Assembly (NCBI GenBank): GCA_905182635.1
Contig: CAJJCM010000008.1
Coordinates: forward strand, 1-45,083
Source of the DNA: an uncultured Candidatus Poseidoniales archaeon
GTDB lineage: Archaea; Thermoplasmatota; Poseidoniia; Poseidoniales; Poseidoniaceae
Direction: 5' to 3'
DNA length: 45,083 nt
This document shows, piece after piece, positions 16,748 through 26,255 of the stretch (positions are counted from its first letter, which is position 1; every line of letters starts with the position of its first letter). The translations under genes and the position numbers were made by a program. Below the pieces are notes generated by a model. It did not search any database and was not told the origin of the DNA. It worked only from the letters and a program-made list of their open reading frames with translations.

Positions 16748-17359
16748 ATGCGTGAATCTCCTTTTCGATGGACTGCTGGTATTGTCTGTCTTCTCCTACT
16801 CATACTCCCCTCTTTCATTCCTCCACCGATGATGGAAGACAATGCAACAGAAACTGCAATGTTGCCTCCGTGTGATGTTGAAGATGGTATTCCGTTTATT
16901 CAAGAAGAACAAGTAACGTGCTATTGGGGTATGTCAGAAGAAATCCTCACCTTGCCAGAAATCATTGATTCACTCGATGTTGAGATTTCCATTTCATGGG
17001 AAAATCAAGGGACTTGGATTGGGATTGCTGAAGCAAGTGAGGCAGACAAATGTACGCAAAAGGAAGGCTATTATCAATGCGACAAAAACTCGGTTGAATT
17101 GGTCGCTGGAGGCGATATCCCTGGTAGCGCGTTCACATGGAACGCCGAGAGTGGCGACTATCGATTTGTTGCCGGTGGAGACGATACACAAACTTTGCAG
17201 CAATTTGATGTCGATTGGGAATACCAGGCCACATTAGATGTTTCTTCAGGAATCTATTTTGTGTTTGCACTTTTACTTGCAGGATATGCAATACTTGGGG
17301 TCAAAGGTATAATGCAACTCATTCGAATGGTTTTACCTACAAATAAAGTCGATGAGTGA
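16748..17359 (+). CDS. Membrane-anchored extracellular protein
   Basis: The protein starts with a hydrophobic signal or anchor (about residues 8-24, TAGIVCLLLLILPSFIPPP). An acidic outer domain of about 140 residues contains four cysteines, and a C-terminal transmembrane helix (about 168-190) is followed by a short basic tail. The soluble part looks beta-rich (VEISISWENQGTWIGIAEAS, GDYRFVAGGDD). ATG 16748 is preferred over the in-frame GTG 16739. The stop codon lies next to or overlapping the open frame of the winged-helix gene. No known family is recognised. Similar topology and Cys content to the preceding gene suggest a two-component surface complex. Confidence 0.6.
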   Translation: MRESPFRWTAGIVCLLLLILPSFIPPPMMEDNATETAMLPPCDVEDGIPFIQEEQVTCYWGMSEEILTLPEIIDSLDVEISISWENQGTWIGIAEASEADKCTQKEGYYQCDKNSVELVAGGDIPGSAFTWNAESGDYRFVAGGDDTQTLQQFDVDWEYQATLDVSSGIYFVFALLLAGYAILGVKGIMQLIRMVLPTNKVDE

Positions 17360-17424
17360 AACGGAAGAATTCTTTCAGCCCCCTCTCCGTGAGTGGTTGC
17401 GAAGTGCCGTTCGAGTGGATAACG

Positions 17425-18234
17425 ATGAGCGACGCCTTCAAAGGGTGCCTGTGTCTAGGTAACTCCGAGTTGAGCAGTGTGGAAGATATTGATACGGCCC
17501 TAACCTTGCTTCAAAACAAGCTACGACGGCAGATTCTCGAACGCTTGGTTCGCGAACCACACTACCCTATGCAACTCGCTGATTTACTTGATGTCAGTCA
17601 ACAAGCTATTGTCAAACATTTACGCGAATTAGAACGTGGTAATTTTGTCACCAAAATGAAAGTTGCGAGTGAGAAAGGCGGACCTCCAAGGACCATTTAC
17701 AGTGTTCAACAATCAATTTCGTTACGTATCGATCTTGGACCTGATTTGTTTCTTTGTGAGCAACGCAGCCTTCCGGCTGGAGGGCCGATGCGGCTATCCA
17801 ATCGTTTACCAAACGCGACTGAACATGTTGTTCAAGCCGTCAGTGGCCGAAAGAAGATCTCCGTTGGAGAGGGTATGGCTCATATCCAGCACCTCAGCGG
17901 GGTTCTCGAAGAAATCGATGCGCAGAGGGACGCTGTAATTGCCTTGCATCAGCACATCCGAAACCGCATTTCTGCAGGGGTCGATTCTGACTTTGAACAT
18001 TATGACCAACGGACCATGGTTCACAGCCTTATTGAGGCACCTGAGCGGAAGTTAGACCTCACAGATTTACGCAGAGAATTGCAACTCGGACAAACCGAAA
18101 TGGCAACCTTACTCGATGAAGTCCGCAATCGGCTTGAACGTCAATTGTCCGAACGTGCCGGGCATATTGTCGCAGTTCCAAACAACTCAAACCTGCGGTT
18201 CTGGCTCGGATCACTTCCTCGAAAGAAGGAGTGA
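17425..18234 (+). CDS. Winged-helix (ArsR-like) transcriptional regulator
   Basis: About 20 residues into the protein begins an ArsR-like winged helix: LLQNKLRRQILERLVREP, then MQLADLLDVSQQAIVKHLRELE as the recognition helix-turn-helix, then the wing GGPPRTIYSV. The remaining 170 residues form a mostly helical C-terminal part with a coiled-coil-like segment (LSGVLEEIDAQRDAVIALHQH) that could be for dimerisation. ATG 17425 is chosen because the frame back to GTG 17356 has an atypical Ser/Pro-rich sequence. However GTG 17356 overlaps the previous stop (GTGA) and cannot be excluded. The gene is last in the top6 operon and converges on the giant surface protein gene. It may regulate either unit. 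Confidence 0.75.
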   Translation: MSDAFKGCLCLGNSELSSVEDIDTALTLLQNKLRRQILERLVREPHYPMQLADLLDVSQQAIVKHLRELERGNFVTKMKVASEKGGPPRTIYSVQQSISLRIDLGPDLFLCEQRSLPAGGPMRLSNRLPNATEHVVQAVSGRKKISVGEGMAHIQHLSGVLEEIDAQRDAVIALHQHIRNRISAGVDSDFEHYDQRTMVHSLIEAPERKLDLTDLRRELQLGQTEMATLLDEVRNRLERQLSERAGHIVAVPNNSNLRFWLGSLPRKKE

Positions 18235-18246
18235 GGTTCGAGCGAA

Positions 18247-21200
18247 TCAAAGGTCGTTGCCGGCCAAGACCGAGACGAGTGAAGATTGCTCAGCCTTTCG
18301 ATCCAAGACATCTTGTCGTCGTCCACGTCCAACGAGGTAAACCACGCCGAACAGTGCGAGTGTCAGCAGAATCACTGCAAATGGTAGAGCGGTCTTACCA
18401 ATTACTTCACTTGCAACGTCCAAAACACCACCGCTGGATTTCAACTCATCCTCGACACCCATGATGTTATCTTTTTCATTGGTTTCGACAATTGAATTCG
18501 AAGGATCGACCACGACATAGACGCCATGGCTACCTGCGGAAACAGGGTAGAGGAGAACCAATTCGATTTCCTTGTAATCTTCAGAGGCATCAGGTGCAAG
18601 AAGAGCCCCGATCATATGGCGCATGACGATGTTTTCATCGTCGCATCCATTCAACCTGATTTCTGCGAGGGTGTCGTCATCAGAATCTGGATATTCACAC
18701 AAGACGATTTCTATGTCGGTTGCATGTGTATTTCCGTCGTTCTGTAACACAACACGGATTGGAATGGTTGTATCGACATCTCCTGAGAAATCAGATGCAG
18801 TCACTTCAGAAATCACCAAATTCGGAGCACGGAGACGGAGTGTGACCACGAATTCGTTGGTGTCAAGGTTCTCAGCAGCCCAGGATGGGGAGTCGTCATG
18901 GTCGCCACCTTCGAGCATATTGCCCATCTTCGAAACCACCTTTAGACCGATACTTCGAGTATCGAGTTTTGCAGTTGGTGCAATCTTCACGATTGCAACG
19001 ACTGGATAAGTGGTGTACGGATCCATCATTGGCATAAAATACCGGTCATCAGATTCAAGATAGACGCAACGCTCGCTCAAATCGGCAAAGGCAGTTGCAG
19101 GGTCAATTGCTGCATCTTCATCACCTGTAGTGACGTCAAGTGATGCAACCGTTTCACACATTTCTTCAGTTGTCAAGTCTGTTCCAATTTGTTTAACCAA
19201 ACGCCATTCGACAGACCAGCCACCAAGTGTACCCATTCCAGGCAGCTCAGTCCAAATCAATGCTTCACCATCACGATTAGCGGTGTGGTTGTTGAGAGTT
19301 GGCCAATCAGGGACGTTTCCATTATTGGTGATGTTCAGCTCGAAACGGACAATACGCCCAGGGGCTGAAGTCTTAATGGCGTTATCAACTGTTGAATCCA
19401 TGCTAATTTGCATATCGTAGAATTCTTGCACGTAGACTGGGAGCTCGAGCGTGGCCCGGAGGCGAGTGAGTCGGCCACTGGAGTCTGGGTATGATTCTTC
19501 AGAGAATGTTTGGAAGACGACCATGTAAACTCCTGCTTCAACTTGGTCCGGAACATTCATCGTAATTTCAAATATTTGGTCGGTGTCTCGGGATAATTCC
19601 TTGAGTGTTTCACGTGGGACGTCGATGTCCCAGATAACGTCAACACCTGTTGGGTCAGTCACTCGAGCAAGACGGTAATCGAAACGATCTGGTCCGTTGC
19701 CTAAATTCGTCACCGTGGTCGACAAACTGATTTGCTGACCTGGGTTGACTGGGAGCACTTCTTGTCCATTGAGCGTTATCTTGTCATCTTCATCAAGATC
19801 CACATCTGCATGTAACTGGTAGACATGATTAACATTGGTCGAGAGAATCTTCGAGGCTGAAATACGCGGGTAGCCCTCAAGGTATGCCTTGAGAATGACG
19901 GCAGGGCCGAGCCCGGCGGATGCACCCGTTGGGGCACAAACTTCTACACTAACTTCGTAGGTGACGGATTCGGCACCGGGTGGGAGCGTCCAAGCTCTTG
20001 GTTCGCTCATCTCAATAGAGTTACCACCTGGGGCATTGGAGAAGTCAAGATTCAAAACCCAGTTATCGGTACGCCATGCATCCATCGAAATGGTGTCAGG
20101 CTTCACATCAGGCGCACCTGGGGTGACAAAGACTAAGCTTCCAGAATCGAAATTCTTAGTGACATCAATTGGGTAGGTTGCACATTTACCGGGGTCTACG
20201 TATTCACTGGTGTCAAATATTTCCATGACAATATTACCAGTTGAACGAATTGACACAAACACGCCAAGTTCAAGAACATCGTAAGTTCCTTTCTCTATCG
20301 ACTTGATCGGTTCACCTTCAGACCAACCTTTGAGATAAATCACAAAAGCACCAGGGTCTTCAGATGTTGGAACGAGTACTTCGAGATTCTTTGTTACTGA
20401 TTGCCCAGGGTCCAGTTCAACACTGGTCGGGAAAACAACCGCCCAATTAAACGGCAAGAGCCATTCTTGTTGGCCTTCTAAGGTATACGGGTCCCAGAAG
20501 ATAAAGCGGTCATTCACGTTACCTGTATTGGTGATGGTAATCGAGAAAATTGCCGTTTGCCCTTGTTCGACATCGGCCATACTGTGGGATGTGTCGAGGT
20601 TTATTCCATGCACTACATCCATTAGAGTACGGGTGATTATATCGGATTGGATTGCCGGATCTTTATACGATTTAGCTGTCACAGTAATATCGGCAAGTTG
20701 GTCTGCGTCTGCCTGATAGACCGATGGAGCACGAATACGTATGTAGAAGCGGATATCTTCGCCACCTTCGAGGAAGATTGCTGTATCTGGCATAATGGTC
20801 GTATGGTTGTCAGCAAAGAACAAAGTTGCTGTCCAATTTTGAGGAACACCAGAAATGTTGAGGCCGAATGTGTCTGCGACGAGGTCCTTAGGACCTGGTG
20901 TTGAATTGTTCATCGACATGTTGTAAATCGTTTGTTCACCAGGCTCAATCACGTGATAGAATGTTTCTCCGTCTTGGAATTCGACATCGACTTGACCTGT
21001 GAGAACGTGTGAATAACAAATGGTAAACCGGTTGTTATTGGCTTCCTCGCTGCACTTGTTGGTATCGGACCAAGCAATATGCGCACCGCTGCCCAAATCA
21101 TTGTAGAACGCCGGAGGCATACCTAAACTTGGCTGACTGCCAGAATTAGGACCAAGTTTGTTACTTGCCCAAGAAGTGACGGCAACGGCATCCCAAGGAT

Positions 21201-23334
21201 CCAATGCGGTAAGGCCTGGGCCAGTGAGGTCGGTTGAATTCAGGCGAGTGTAGAGAATTTCTTCATCCGCTGTTGCGTTTCCTGAATCGACCCAAGCGAT
21301 GTGAATGTTGTTTTGGTCATCGGTAAGAAGGGCTGGGAACACAGAGTTTCCGCCGTATGGGCGGTTACCTGGGAGCCCGGAGTTGGTTTCAACATTGGAG
21401 ATCGGCGTGTCTTGGATTTTCTTAATTGCATACGTGGAAAGACCTTCGTTTGCTCCATCCCATGCACCTGCTCCTTGCAAACGGAGTTTGGTGTAGTAGA
21501 CTTCGTAATTTACGCCCTTTTCAAAACCATAGTTTCGGCCGTCCATCCAAGCGATGTGCGTATTACCTTGCATGTCAACACCGATTGAAGGGTGGAATGA
21601 GTAAGCGTCATCGATGGTCACACGCGTATCGTTGACAACAACAAGGTGCCCGTCTGCACCAGCGCCGGTATCCTCAGCGTATGAACCGCCAATAATCGAG
21701 TGGCCGGTTGCACCAGGCACCCATGAAGGGTCATTGTTCATCTTGCCATAGGGGTCAAGAACAGTCATGTAGATTTCACGTGAGTTGTTGGTCGAGATGT
21801 AGACCATCGCTTCGACCAGAAGGGCCATTGCGTTGGAACCGCCTGAGCCCGATGGGAATTCATATGCTTGACCGCCAGCATCGGAACTGCGGAGAGTATT
21901 ACCAGGGCAGTTACGAGTCGAGGTCGAAACAACACTGTTCGGACATTGAGCCAAGTCCATGAAGTGGGATTGAATATTTCCAGCACCGCCGTAACCCTGA
22001 CCATAGAGTCCGACCGGAACGACACCTGCAAGGATGCAGTTGTCGTGAGCCTCTTCAATCGAAGTCAAATCATCTGCTTGTTGAGATGGGTCGCCGTCTT
22101 TTGGACCTTCGTCAGAAACTGGAATCACAATCTTCGTTGCGTTTGGATTCCAGCGGTGATCGTCTTGAGTTGGGGGGTTACCTGGTACGTTACCGGTGGC
22201 ATCCTTCCAAGACAAGCAAGCCCAGTTGGTGCCTGGGCCCCAGTCTTCGCCAGAGTATCCGGAATAGGTGTTGCCGTTGTAAACTGTGCCAGGCAACTTA
22301 CGGATGCCTCCAGAATCGTCGCCTGGGAATTGCCCAAGGGCGGTTGTTCGAGGGCCCGCATTTTGGTTGTATCCAGCACAGTTACCAGAGCTTGCTGCGC
22401 CTGGGAGTGTGTTTCCAAGTCCGTAAATAGTTTCGTAAACAGTCATATTTGCAGTTTCAAGCATTGGCTTAATGCCTTGGAAATAACCGCCTGAAGCGAA
22501 ATTCCCACCGTAAACGACTGTGCAGATATCTGCCCATTCAGAATACATCGAACCCGAAGTATCGACGATAAAGCTTAATTCAACCTTGCCACCACGGGTA
22601 TCATCCCAAGCGATTTGAACATAATCATTCGCATCGACGACAATGTCGGGGTGGCCCTTGTGGCCGATGATCGGCGTCAACAGCGTGTCCTCGAAGTTGG
22701 TGATGACTGAGCCTGAACCGATATCTGGGTTGAGCATGGTATAGTAGATTTGAGGTTGGTTAAAGAAACGACCTAATTCGTCATAGGAATCTTCCCAAGC
22801 AATGTGGACGCCGCCTTGGCTGTCAATATCGATTGCTGGCCAATCTCTGTTTTGGGCACGGCTTGATACAACATGGTCGTTGATTGCAGAGAGAGTACCG
22901 TCGTCAGAAGCCGAACCATCCATTGCCGCTGCCCATGGGTTGAGGACGGTATAGACGATTTTGTGTTGACCGGACTTGTCGGCCCAAACAACATGGACTT
23001 TGTCGTTTTCGTCAACGACCATGTCGGGGTGCCAAATCTTGTGAAGCCCTGGATTGGTGATTTGAGTGGTGTCAATCAATGTTTCACCGCGAGGGGAAAG
23101 CATGGAATAGTAAAGATGGAGATTGTTTCGCGCCCAAACTATGTGCACATTTCCTTCACTGTCCGAGCCGATTGCCGTTTGCGTATCTGCTGCAGTTCCA
23201 CCGTCAACAATCCGTATCGCTTCGGTAATAACAACAGTATTTGCTGTGGCGGTAAGAGTTGCCAAGAACAACGTCGAGAGGACGGAGAGCAACATTATTG
23301 ATACTAGACTTACTGACTTTATTTTTTGACTCAT
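18247..23334 (-). CDS. Giant surface protein: beta-propeller-like region with inserted VWA domain, CARDB-like repeats, C-terminal anchor
   Basis: A 1695-residue secreted, membrane-anchored protein. A signal peptide covers residues 1-31. Seven blade-like motifs of the form GNVHIVWAD, most followed by IYYTxLN, are spread over residues 60 to about 790. Between the fourth and fifth lies a 280-residue von Willebrand A domain starting near 250, with the metal-site motif DTSGSM (D258, S260, S262) and many cysteines. From about 800 onward are Ig-like repeats of the CARDB/NEW3 kind (TITNTGNVNDRF, TVTNLGNGPDRF, LNITNNGNVPDW, VLQNDGNTHATD). Near the C-terminus one transmembrane helix (LPFAVILLTLALFGVVYLVG) is followed by a basic tail. 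A role in adhesion, surface recognition or polymer binding is inferred. The start is fixed by the signal peptide. Confidence 0.88.
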   Translation of the reverse strand: MSQKIKSVSLVSIMLLSVLSTLFLATLTATANTVVITEAIRIVDGGTAADTQTAIGSDSEGNVHIVWARNNLHLYYSMLSPRGETLIDTTQITNPGLHKIWHPDMVVDENDKVHVVWADKSGQHKIVYTVLNPWAAAMDGSASDDGTLSAINDHVVSSRAQNRDWPAIDIDSQGGVHIAWEDSYDELGRFFNQPQIYYTMLNPDIGSGSVITNFEDTLLTPIIGHKGHPDIVVDANDYVQIAWDDTRGGKVELSFIVDTSGSMYSEWADICTVVYGGNFASGGYFQGIKPMLETANMTVYETIYGLGNTLPGAASSGNCAGYNQNAGPRTTALGQFPGDDSGGIRKLPGTVYNGNTYSGYSGEDWGPGTNWACLSWKDATGNVPGNPPTQDDHRWNPNATKIVIPVSDEGPKDGDPSQQADDLTSIEEAHDNCILAGVVPVGLYGQGYGGAGNIQSHFMDLAQCPNSVVSTSTRNCPGNTLRSSDAGGQAYEFPSGSGGSNAMALLVEAMVYISTNNSREIYMTVLDPYGKMNNDPSWVPGATGHSIIGGSYAEDTGAGADGHLVVVNDTRVTIDDAYSFHPSIGVDMQGNTHIAWMDGRNYGFEKGVNYEVYYTKLRLQGAGAWDGANEGLSTYAIKKIQDTPISNVETNSGLPGNRPYGGNSVFPALLTDDQNNIHIAWVDSGNATADEEILYTRLNSTDLTGPGLTALDPWDAVAVTSWASNKLGPNSGSQPSLGMPPAFYNDLGSGAHIAWSDTNKCSEEANNNRFTICYSHVLTGQVDVEFQDGETFYHVIEPGEQTIYNMSMNNSTPGPKDLVADTFGLNISGVPQNWTATLFFADNHTTIMPDTAIFLEGGEDIRFYIRIRAPSVYQADADQLADITVTAKSYKDPAIQSDIITRTLMDVVHGINLDTSHSMADVEQGQTAIFSITITNTGNVNDRFIFWDPYTLEGQQEWLLPFNWAVVFPTSVELDPGQSVTKNLEVLVPTSEDPGAFVIYLKGWSEGEPIKSIEKGTYDVLELGVFVSIRSTGNIVMEIFDTSEYVDPGKCATYPIDVTKNFDSGSLVFVTPGAPDVKPDTISMDAWRTDNWVLNLDFSNAPGGNSIEMSEPRAWTLPPGAESVTYEVSVEVCAPTGASAGLGPAVILKAYLEGYPRISASKILSTNVNHVYQLHADVDLDEDDKITLNGQEVLPVNPGQQISLSTTVTNLGNGPDRFDYRLARVTDPTGVDVIWDIDVPRETLKELSRDTDQIFEITMNVPDQVEAGVYMVVFQTFSEESYPDSSGRLTRLRATLELPVYVQEFYDMQISMDSTVDNAIKTSAPGRIVRFELNITNNGNVPDWPTLNNHTANRDGEALIWTELPGMGTLGGWSVEWRLVKQIGTDLTTEEMCETVASLDVTTGDEDAAIDPATAFADLSERCVYLESDDRYFMPMMDPYTTYPVVAIVKIAPTAKLDTRSIGLKVVSKMGNMLEGGDHDDSPSWAAENLDTNEFVVTLRLRAPNLVISEVTASDFSGDVDTTIPIRVVLQNDGNTHATDIEIVLCEYPDSDDDTLAEIRLNGCDDENIVMRHMIGALLAPDASEDYKEIELVLLYPVSAGSHGVYVVVDPSNSIVETNEKDNIMGVEDELKSSGGVLDVASEVIGKTALPFAVILLTLALFGVVYLVGRGRRQDVLDRKAEQSSLVSVLAGNDL

Positions 23335-23406
23335 AAATACACATCCAAGGTGATACTGAAAAAAAGCACACCCTCATGCTACTTAACCGCGACTCTTTCA
23401 AGTCAT

Positions 23407-23414
23407 TTTTTAAA
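23407..23414 (-). promoter_or_regulatory. Possible TATA box of the giant surface protein gene
   Basis: The minus strand reads TTTAAAAA, preceded by an AT-rich stretch, 73 to 80 bases ahead of the start codon. Initiation near 23385 would leave a leader of about 50 bases. This is the best TATA-like element in the 108-base gap, but it matches the consensus only partly. Confidence 0.4.
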
Positions 23415-23442
23415 TTAGCCAATCAAGTTCGATATCGGCTGA

Positions 23443-24090
23443 TTAAGCCCATTCAGAAGGGTCAAAACCAGAGCCGAAAGACATCTTTTCATCGAATTCG
23501 ATTTCGTGATGCGTGGATTGGTCCGGGTCTTCGTTTGATGCGGCAGGGGGGGATTTTCCTTCCTGTTTGGCTTTCACCCAATCATCAACTGGGCCCGGTT
23601 TTCCGACACCAGGGCCATGTGAGAATTTGATCTCATGAATAATTCCAAGTTTTGCGAGCCACAATTTTCGGAGAGTGTGCATAAATTCATTTTTTGACAG
23701 CCCATCAAACCAAATCGGTAAACTCACATTGAATGCTTGCAGTGGGCCAGTTTTTTGGTCGCCTTCATGGCCCATGTGAATTCCCCAATCGACACTGGTA
23801 CGTATCAATTGAAGGCGGACATCGTGAATCCATTCCAGCCACGTATCATTGTCTTCTTTCATGTGATTCGTCATTTCTTTTTGCTGCCCTTCATCGACTC
23901 GCGTCATGCTTGAAACTGCGACGAGGTCTCGACCTTTCGGTATAACTACGGCAAACATGTGGCCTTGAGGGCCCTGAGGATAACGAATTAACAAATGCAT
24001 TTCTGCCCGAGGGTCTTTTTGCTCTTTGACAACAAGTCGTTCTTGTTCGACCCATTTTCGGATTTTGAGTATTGCTTCCTCACTCGCCAT
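23443..24090 (-). CDS. Uncharacterised protein, possibly DUF2299-like
   Basis: The 215-residue soluble protein begins ASEEAILKIRKWVEQERL, followed by a strand-rich middle (MHLLIRYPQGPQGHMFAVVIPKGRD), a helical stretch, and IWFDGLSKNEFMHTLRKLWLAKL. This order recalls the small archaeal DUF2299 family, whose fold is related to type III secretion chaperones, but the match is from memory and uncertain. The last 45 residues are polar and acidic. ATG 24090 is preferred over 24105. It lies between the surface protein and acyltransferase genes, all on the minus strand. Confidence 0.6.
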   Translation of the reverse strand: MASEEAILKIRKWVEQERLVVKEQKDPRAEMHLLIRYPQGPQGHMFAVVIPKGRDLVAVSSMTRVDEGQQKEMTNHMKEDNDTWLEWIHDVRLQLIRTSVDWGIHMGHEGDQKTGPLQAFNVSLPIWFDGLSKNEFMHTLRKLWLAKLGIIHEIKFSHGPGVGKPGPVDDWVKAKQEGKSPPAASNEDPDQSTHHEIEFDEKMSFGSGFDPSEWA

Positions 24091-24138
24091 GACTATCGGA
24101 AACACTCCTCTCGTTTGAATCGCACCCTTTTTGAGACC

Positions 24139-25761
24139 TTACAGTTTATTCATCTCAGCATGAATACTTTTTAATGCCCCGCGGAGGTTTTGGCGATTGG
24201 TTTTATTGAATCTCAATCGGCGTAGAGCACGCTGTAAGTCACACCAATCATCCCATAACAAAGCTGAAGTTCTTCCGCTGAGCCAAAAACATGGCATGAG
24301 GGCGAAAAGGAACGTCACCCTTGCTGCAGTTTCGTGGAGAGAAGTGGCCCCGTAGATCGAATACCAATCAAAGCCGATGAGTAGTTCCACCGAATCATGG
24401 TTCATGTGCTCAATTCCCAATGCCCCGAGCGCCATAAATGGCCAAAGCATCAGAGAGCCGAACATTGCGGCTAGAAAGTGGTACGAAGTCCGAGCATCGA
24501 CTCCTTCATCCGTTGAATCTCCAAGAAGTCTGCCCAGTGCCATTTGTGGTATGAAACAGAACAAAAACAACGGCAATAAAGCGACCGAAAGTGGCAACCT
24601 TACCAATTTCGGGATACTCCGCAAGGGGCGAATCTTACGTAAATCAGTGGCTGATGTGTTCAGGTCTCGACCATCCAATTGTTGTGCTTGCAATAATCCT
24701 GAGGCGGCTTTGGCCGGCGTGATTACAGGATGGGTGATGACTGGTAATTCAGAATTATCAATTACTTTTTCATCAGGGAATGGTGGTTGTAACAAGGTCC
24801 GGAAGGTGCGGGCTGCTTCAACTTCTTCCCTCCAAGAAAGAAGAGGCTGGTTGGCCCTCTGTGCCTCGATATGCCCCAAAAGGTGCAAGGCGTGGTATTC
24901 ATCCCAATCATGTGTGTTCGGAGTAAGTGGAGCAAGTTTGAGCCGTAGAGCGTCTCGAAGAGCATAGACATTTTCGGCCGCAGGTTCAACCCAATCTCCT
25001 TGAGCGACGGCTGCGACGAGGTCGTTTGGAATTTCGTCCCCTTGTATCTCAAGTGGCGAGTCGTATTCAACCCATATGTCGGTTCGGAAATGGTCCCGTC
25101 TCCTAAAATGTAGCCCAACAGGAATCAATGCCGGAATCGGTTGCTCGTTGGCTTTCGCAAGAGCTGCTGCGGCAAAAACTGTTCGGAATGGCCCTGTTTT
25201 GAAACGCAGCAAGGAAGAACCGTGGTGACTGGTACCTTCGGGAAACAGTACACAGCCAAAACCTGCTGAAATCCCCGTTGCTAACATCATCAGAGAACGT
25301 CCATTGATTTGTGTCGCTTCTTCTTCACTGCAACCACCTCTCAAAAGTTCCGCTTTACGAACGACTGGTTGCACCGCTAATTTGCGAGTCCACCATCCAA
25401 GAAATGGGCGCGTGACCAAATCATGGCGCCCGCCCATCAAAAAATGATTCGGATGTTTGAGGACGATTTGCAGTGGGTCCATAAGGCCGTTTGTGTGCCA
25501 TGCGCAGCAGAGATTTCCACGGTCAAGCGGCAATGTCTCGATGCCGGTGACTTCACTGGTTCGGAACTGAACTGCTAGAATGCGACGAGAGATCCAATAT
25601 GCAAAATTCGACCAAAAAAAGGAACCCGGCGTGGTTCCATCAAACGATGGCATTGGTGTCGACAATAATTTGTCTATTTGCAGATTAGCAGATGACTTGG
25701 AGAGTACGGGTAAATCTTCACCCCGATGGTCGGTGTCCACTTGAGCCGGCGAGTCGCTCAT
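24139..25761 (-). CDS. Glycerolipid acyltransferase, PlsC/Sct1-like, with C-terminal membrane helices
   Basis: The N-terminal half is an LPLAT-type acyltransferase domain, which transfers an acyl group to glycerol 3-phosphate or lysophosphatidate at the membrane. Block I is AWHTNGLMDP, an H-x5-D form as in Sct1/Gpt2-like enzymes rather than H-x4-D. Block III is LFPEGTSHHGSSLLRFKTGP, and a conserved IPVGLHF follows. The C-terminal 170 residues hold about three hydrophobic segments (LPLFLFCFIPQMAL, FGSLMLWPFMALGALG, FLFALMPCFWL). At 540 residues it is much longer than PlsC. ATGA at 25758-25761 overlaps the HIT gene stop, so translation is coupled. The enzyme is notable in an archaeon, where ether lipids normally make acyltransferases unnecessary. 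Confidence 0.85.
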   Translation of the reverse strand: MSDSPAQVDTDHRGEDLPVLSKSSANLQIDKLLSTPMPSFDGTTPGSFFWSNFAYWISRRILAVQFRTSEVTGIETLPLDRGNLCCAWHTNGLMDPLQIVLKHPNHFLMGGRHDLVTRPFLGWWTRKLAVQPVVRKAELLRGGCSEEEATQINGRSLMMLATGISAGFGCVLFPEGTSHHGSSLLRFKTGPFRTVFAAAALAKANEQPIPALIPVGLHFRRRDHFRTDIWVEYDSPLEIQGDEIPNDLVAAVAQGDWVEPAAENVYALRDALRLKLAPLTPNTHDWDEYHALHLLGHIEAQRANQPLLSWREEVEAARTFRTLLQPPFPDEKVIDNSELPVITHPVITPAKAASGLLQAQQLDGRDLNTSATDLRKIRPLRSIPKLVRLPLSVALLPLFLFCFIPQMALGRLLGDSTDEGVDARTSYHFLAAMFGSLMLWPFMALGALGIEHMNHDSVELLIGFDWYSIYGATSLHETAARVTFLFALMPCFWLSGRTSALLWDDWCDLQRALRRLRFNKTNRQNLRGALKSIHAEMNKL

Positions 25762-26198
25762 GATTCCACCCCTTGGAGACTCATTGAGAGTGTGTGTAAT
25801 GAGTCATGGTCTACTTCCCCTCCCATTGGAGGAGCATTTGGCCACATGGCCTGTAGAGTAGAACCACCGTCTCCTAATTGACGAGGAATGATGTGGACAT
25901 GGACGTGAGGAACTTCTTGCCCTGCCAGTGGGCCATCGTGAATGCATACCGTAAAATCATCTGTTTCAAAATGTTTGGAAAGAATTTCTTGTACTTCGAC
26001 TACACCAGCAAATAGTGCATTTCGCATCGATTCTGAAAGTTCAGATATATGGCGAACACTTTGCTTTGGAATGACGAGAGTGTGGCCCCTACTGCGTGGG
26101 AAAATATCCAAGAAAGCATACCATAATTCGCCTTCAGCAACCTTGTGAGATGGCAGCGTTCCGTTCAAGATACGGTCGAACAAAGTTGCCTCGGCCAT
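25758..26198 (-). CDS. HIT family nucleotide hydrolase
   Basis: Histidine-triad proteins hydrolyse or transfer nucleotides, commonly acting on AMP-lysine, ApnA or related compounds. The 146-residue product has the family start LFDRILNGTLPSHKVAE, the SRGHTLVIPK strand, and the catalytic triad in VPHVHVHIIPR. Length fits the family. It is the first gene of a pair with the acyltransferase (4-base overlap), which suggests a shared role, although HIT enzymes are too general to name the substrate. Confidence 0.92.
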   Translation of the reverse strand: MAEATLFDRILNGTLPSHKVAEGELWYAFLDIFPRSRGHTLVIPKQSVRHISELSESMRNALFAGVVEVQEILSKHFETDDFTVCIHDGPLAGQEVPHVHVHIIPRQLGDGGSTLQAMWPNAPPMGGEVDHDSLHTLSMSLQGVES

Positions 26199-26255
26199 AG
26201 CCGTGCTACATGGCTACCCTTTTCAGTAGTTCACCAAAATTTCGATGGTTTAGAA

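Noticed and set aside
21868-22494. Plus-strand open frame of 208 codons
   Set aside because: It lies wholly inside the giant surface protein on the other strand, opposite its VWA domain, and shows no family features.
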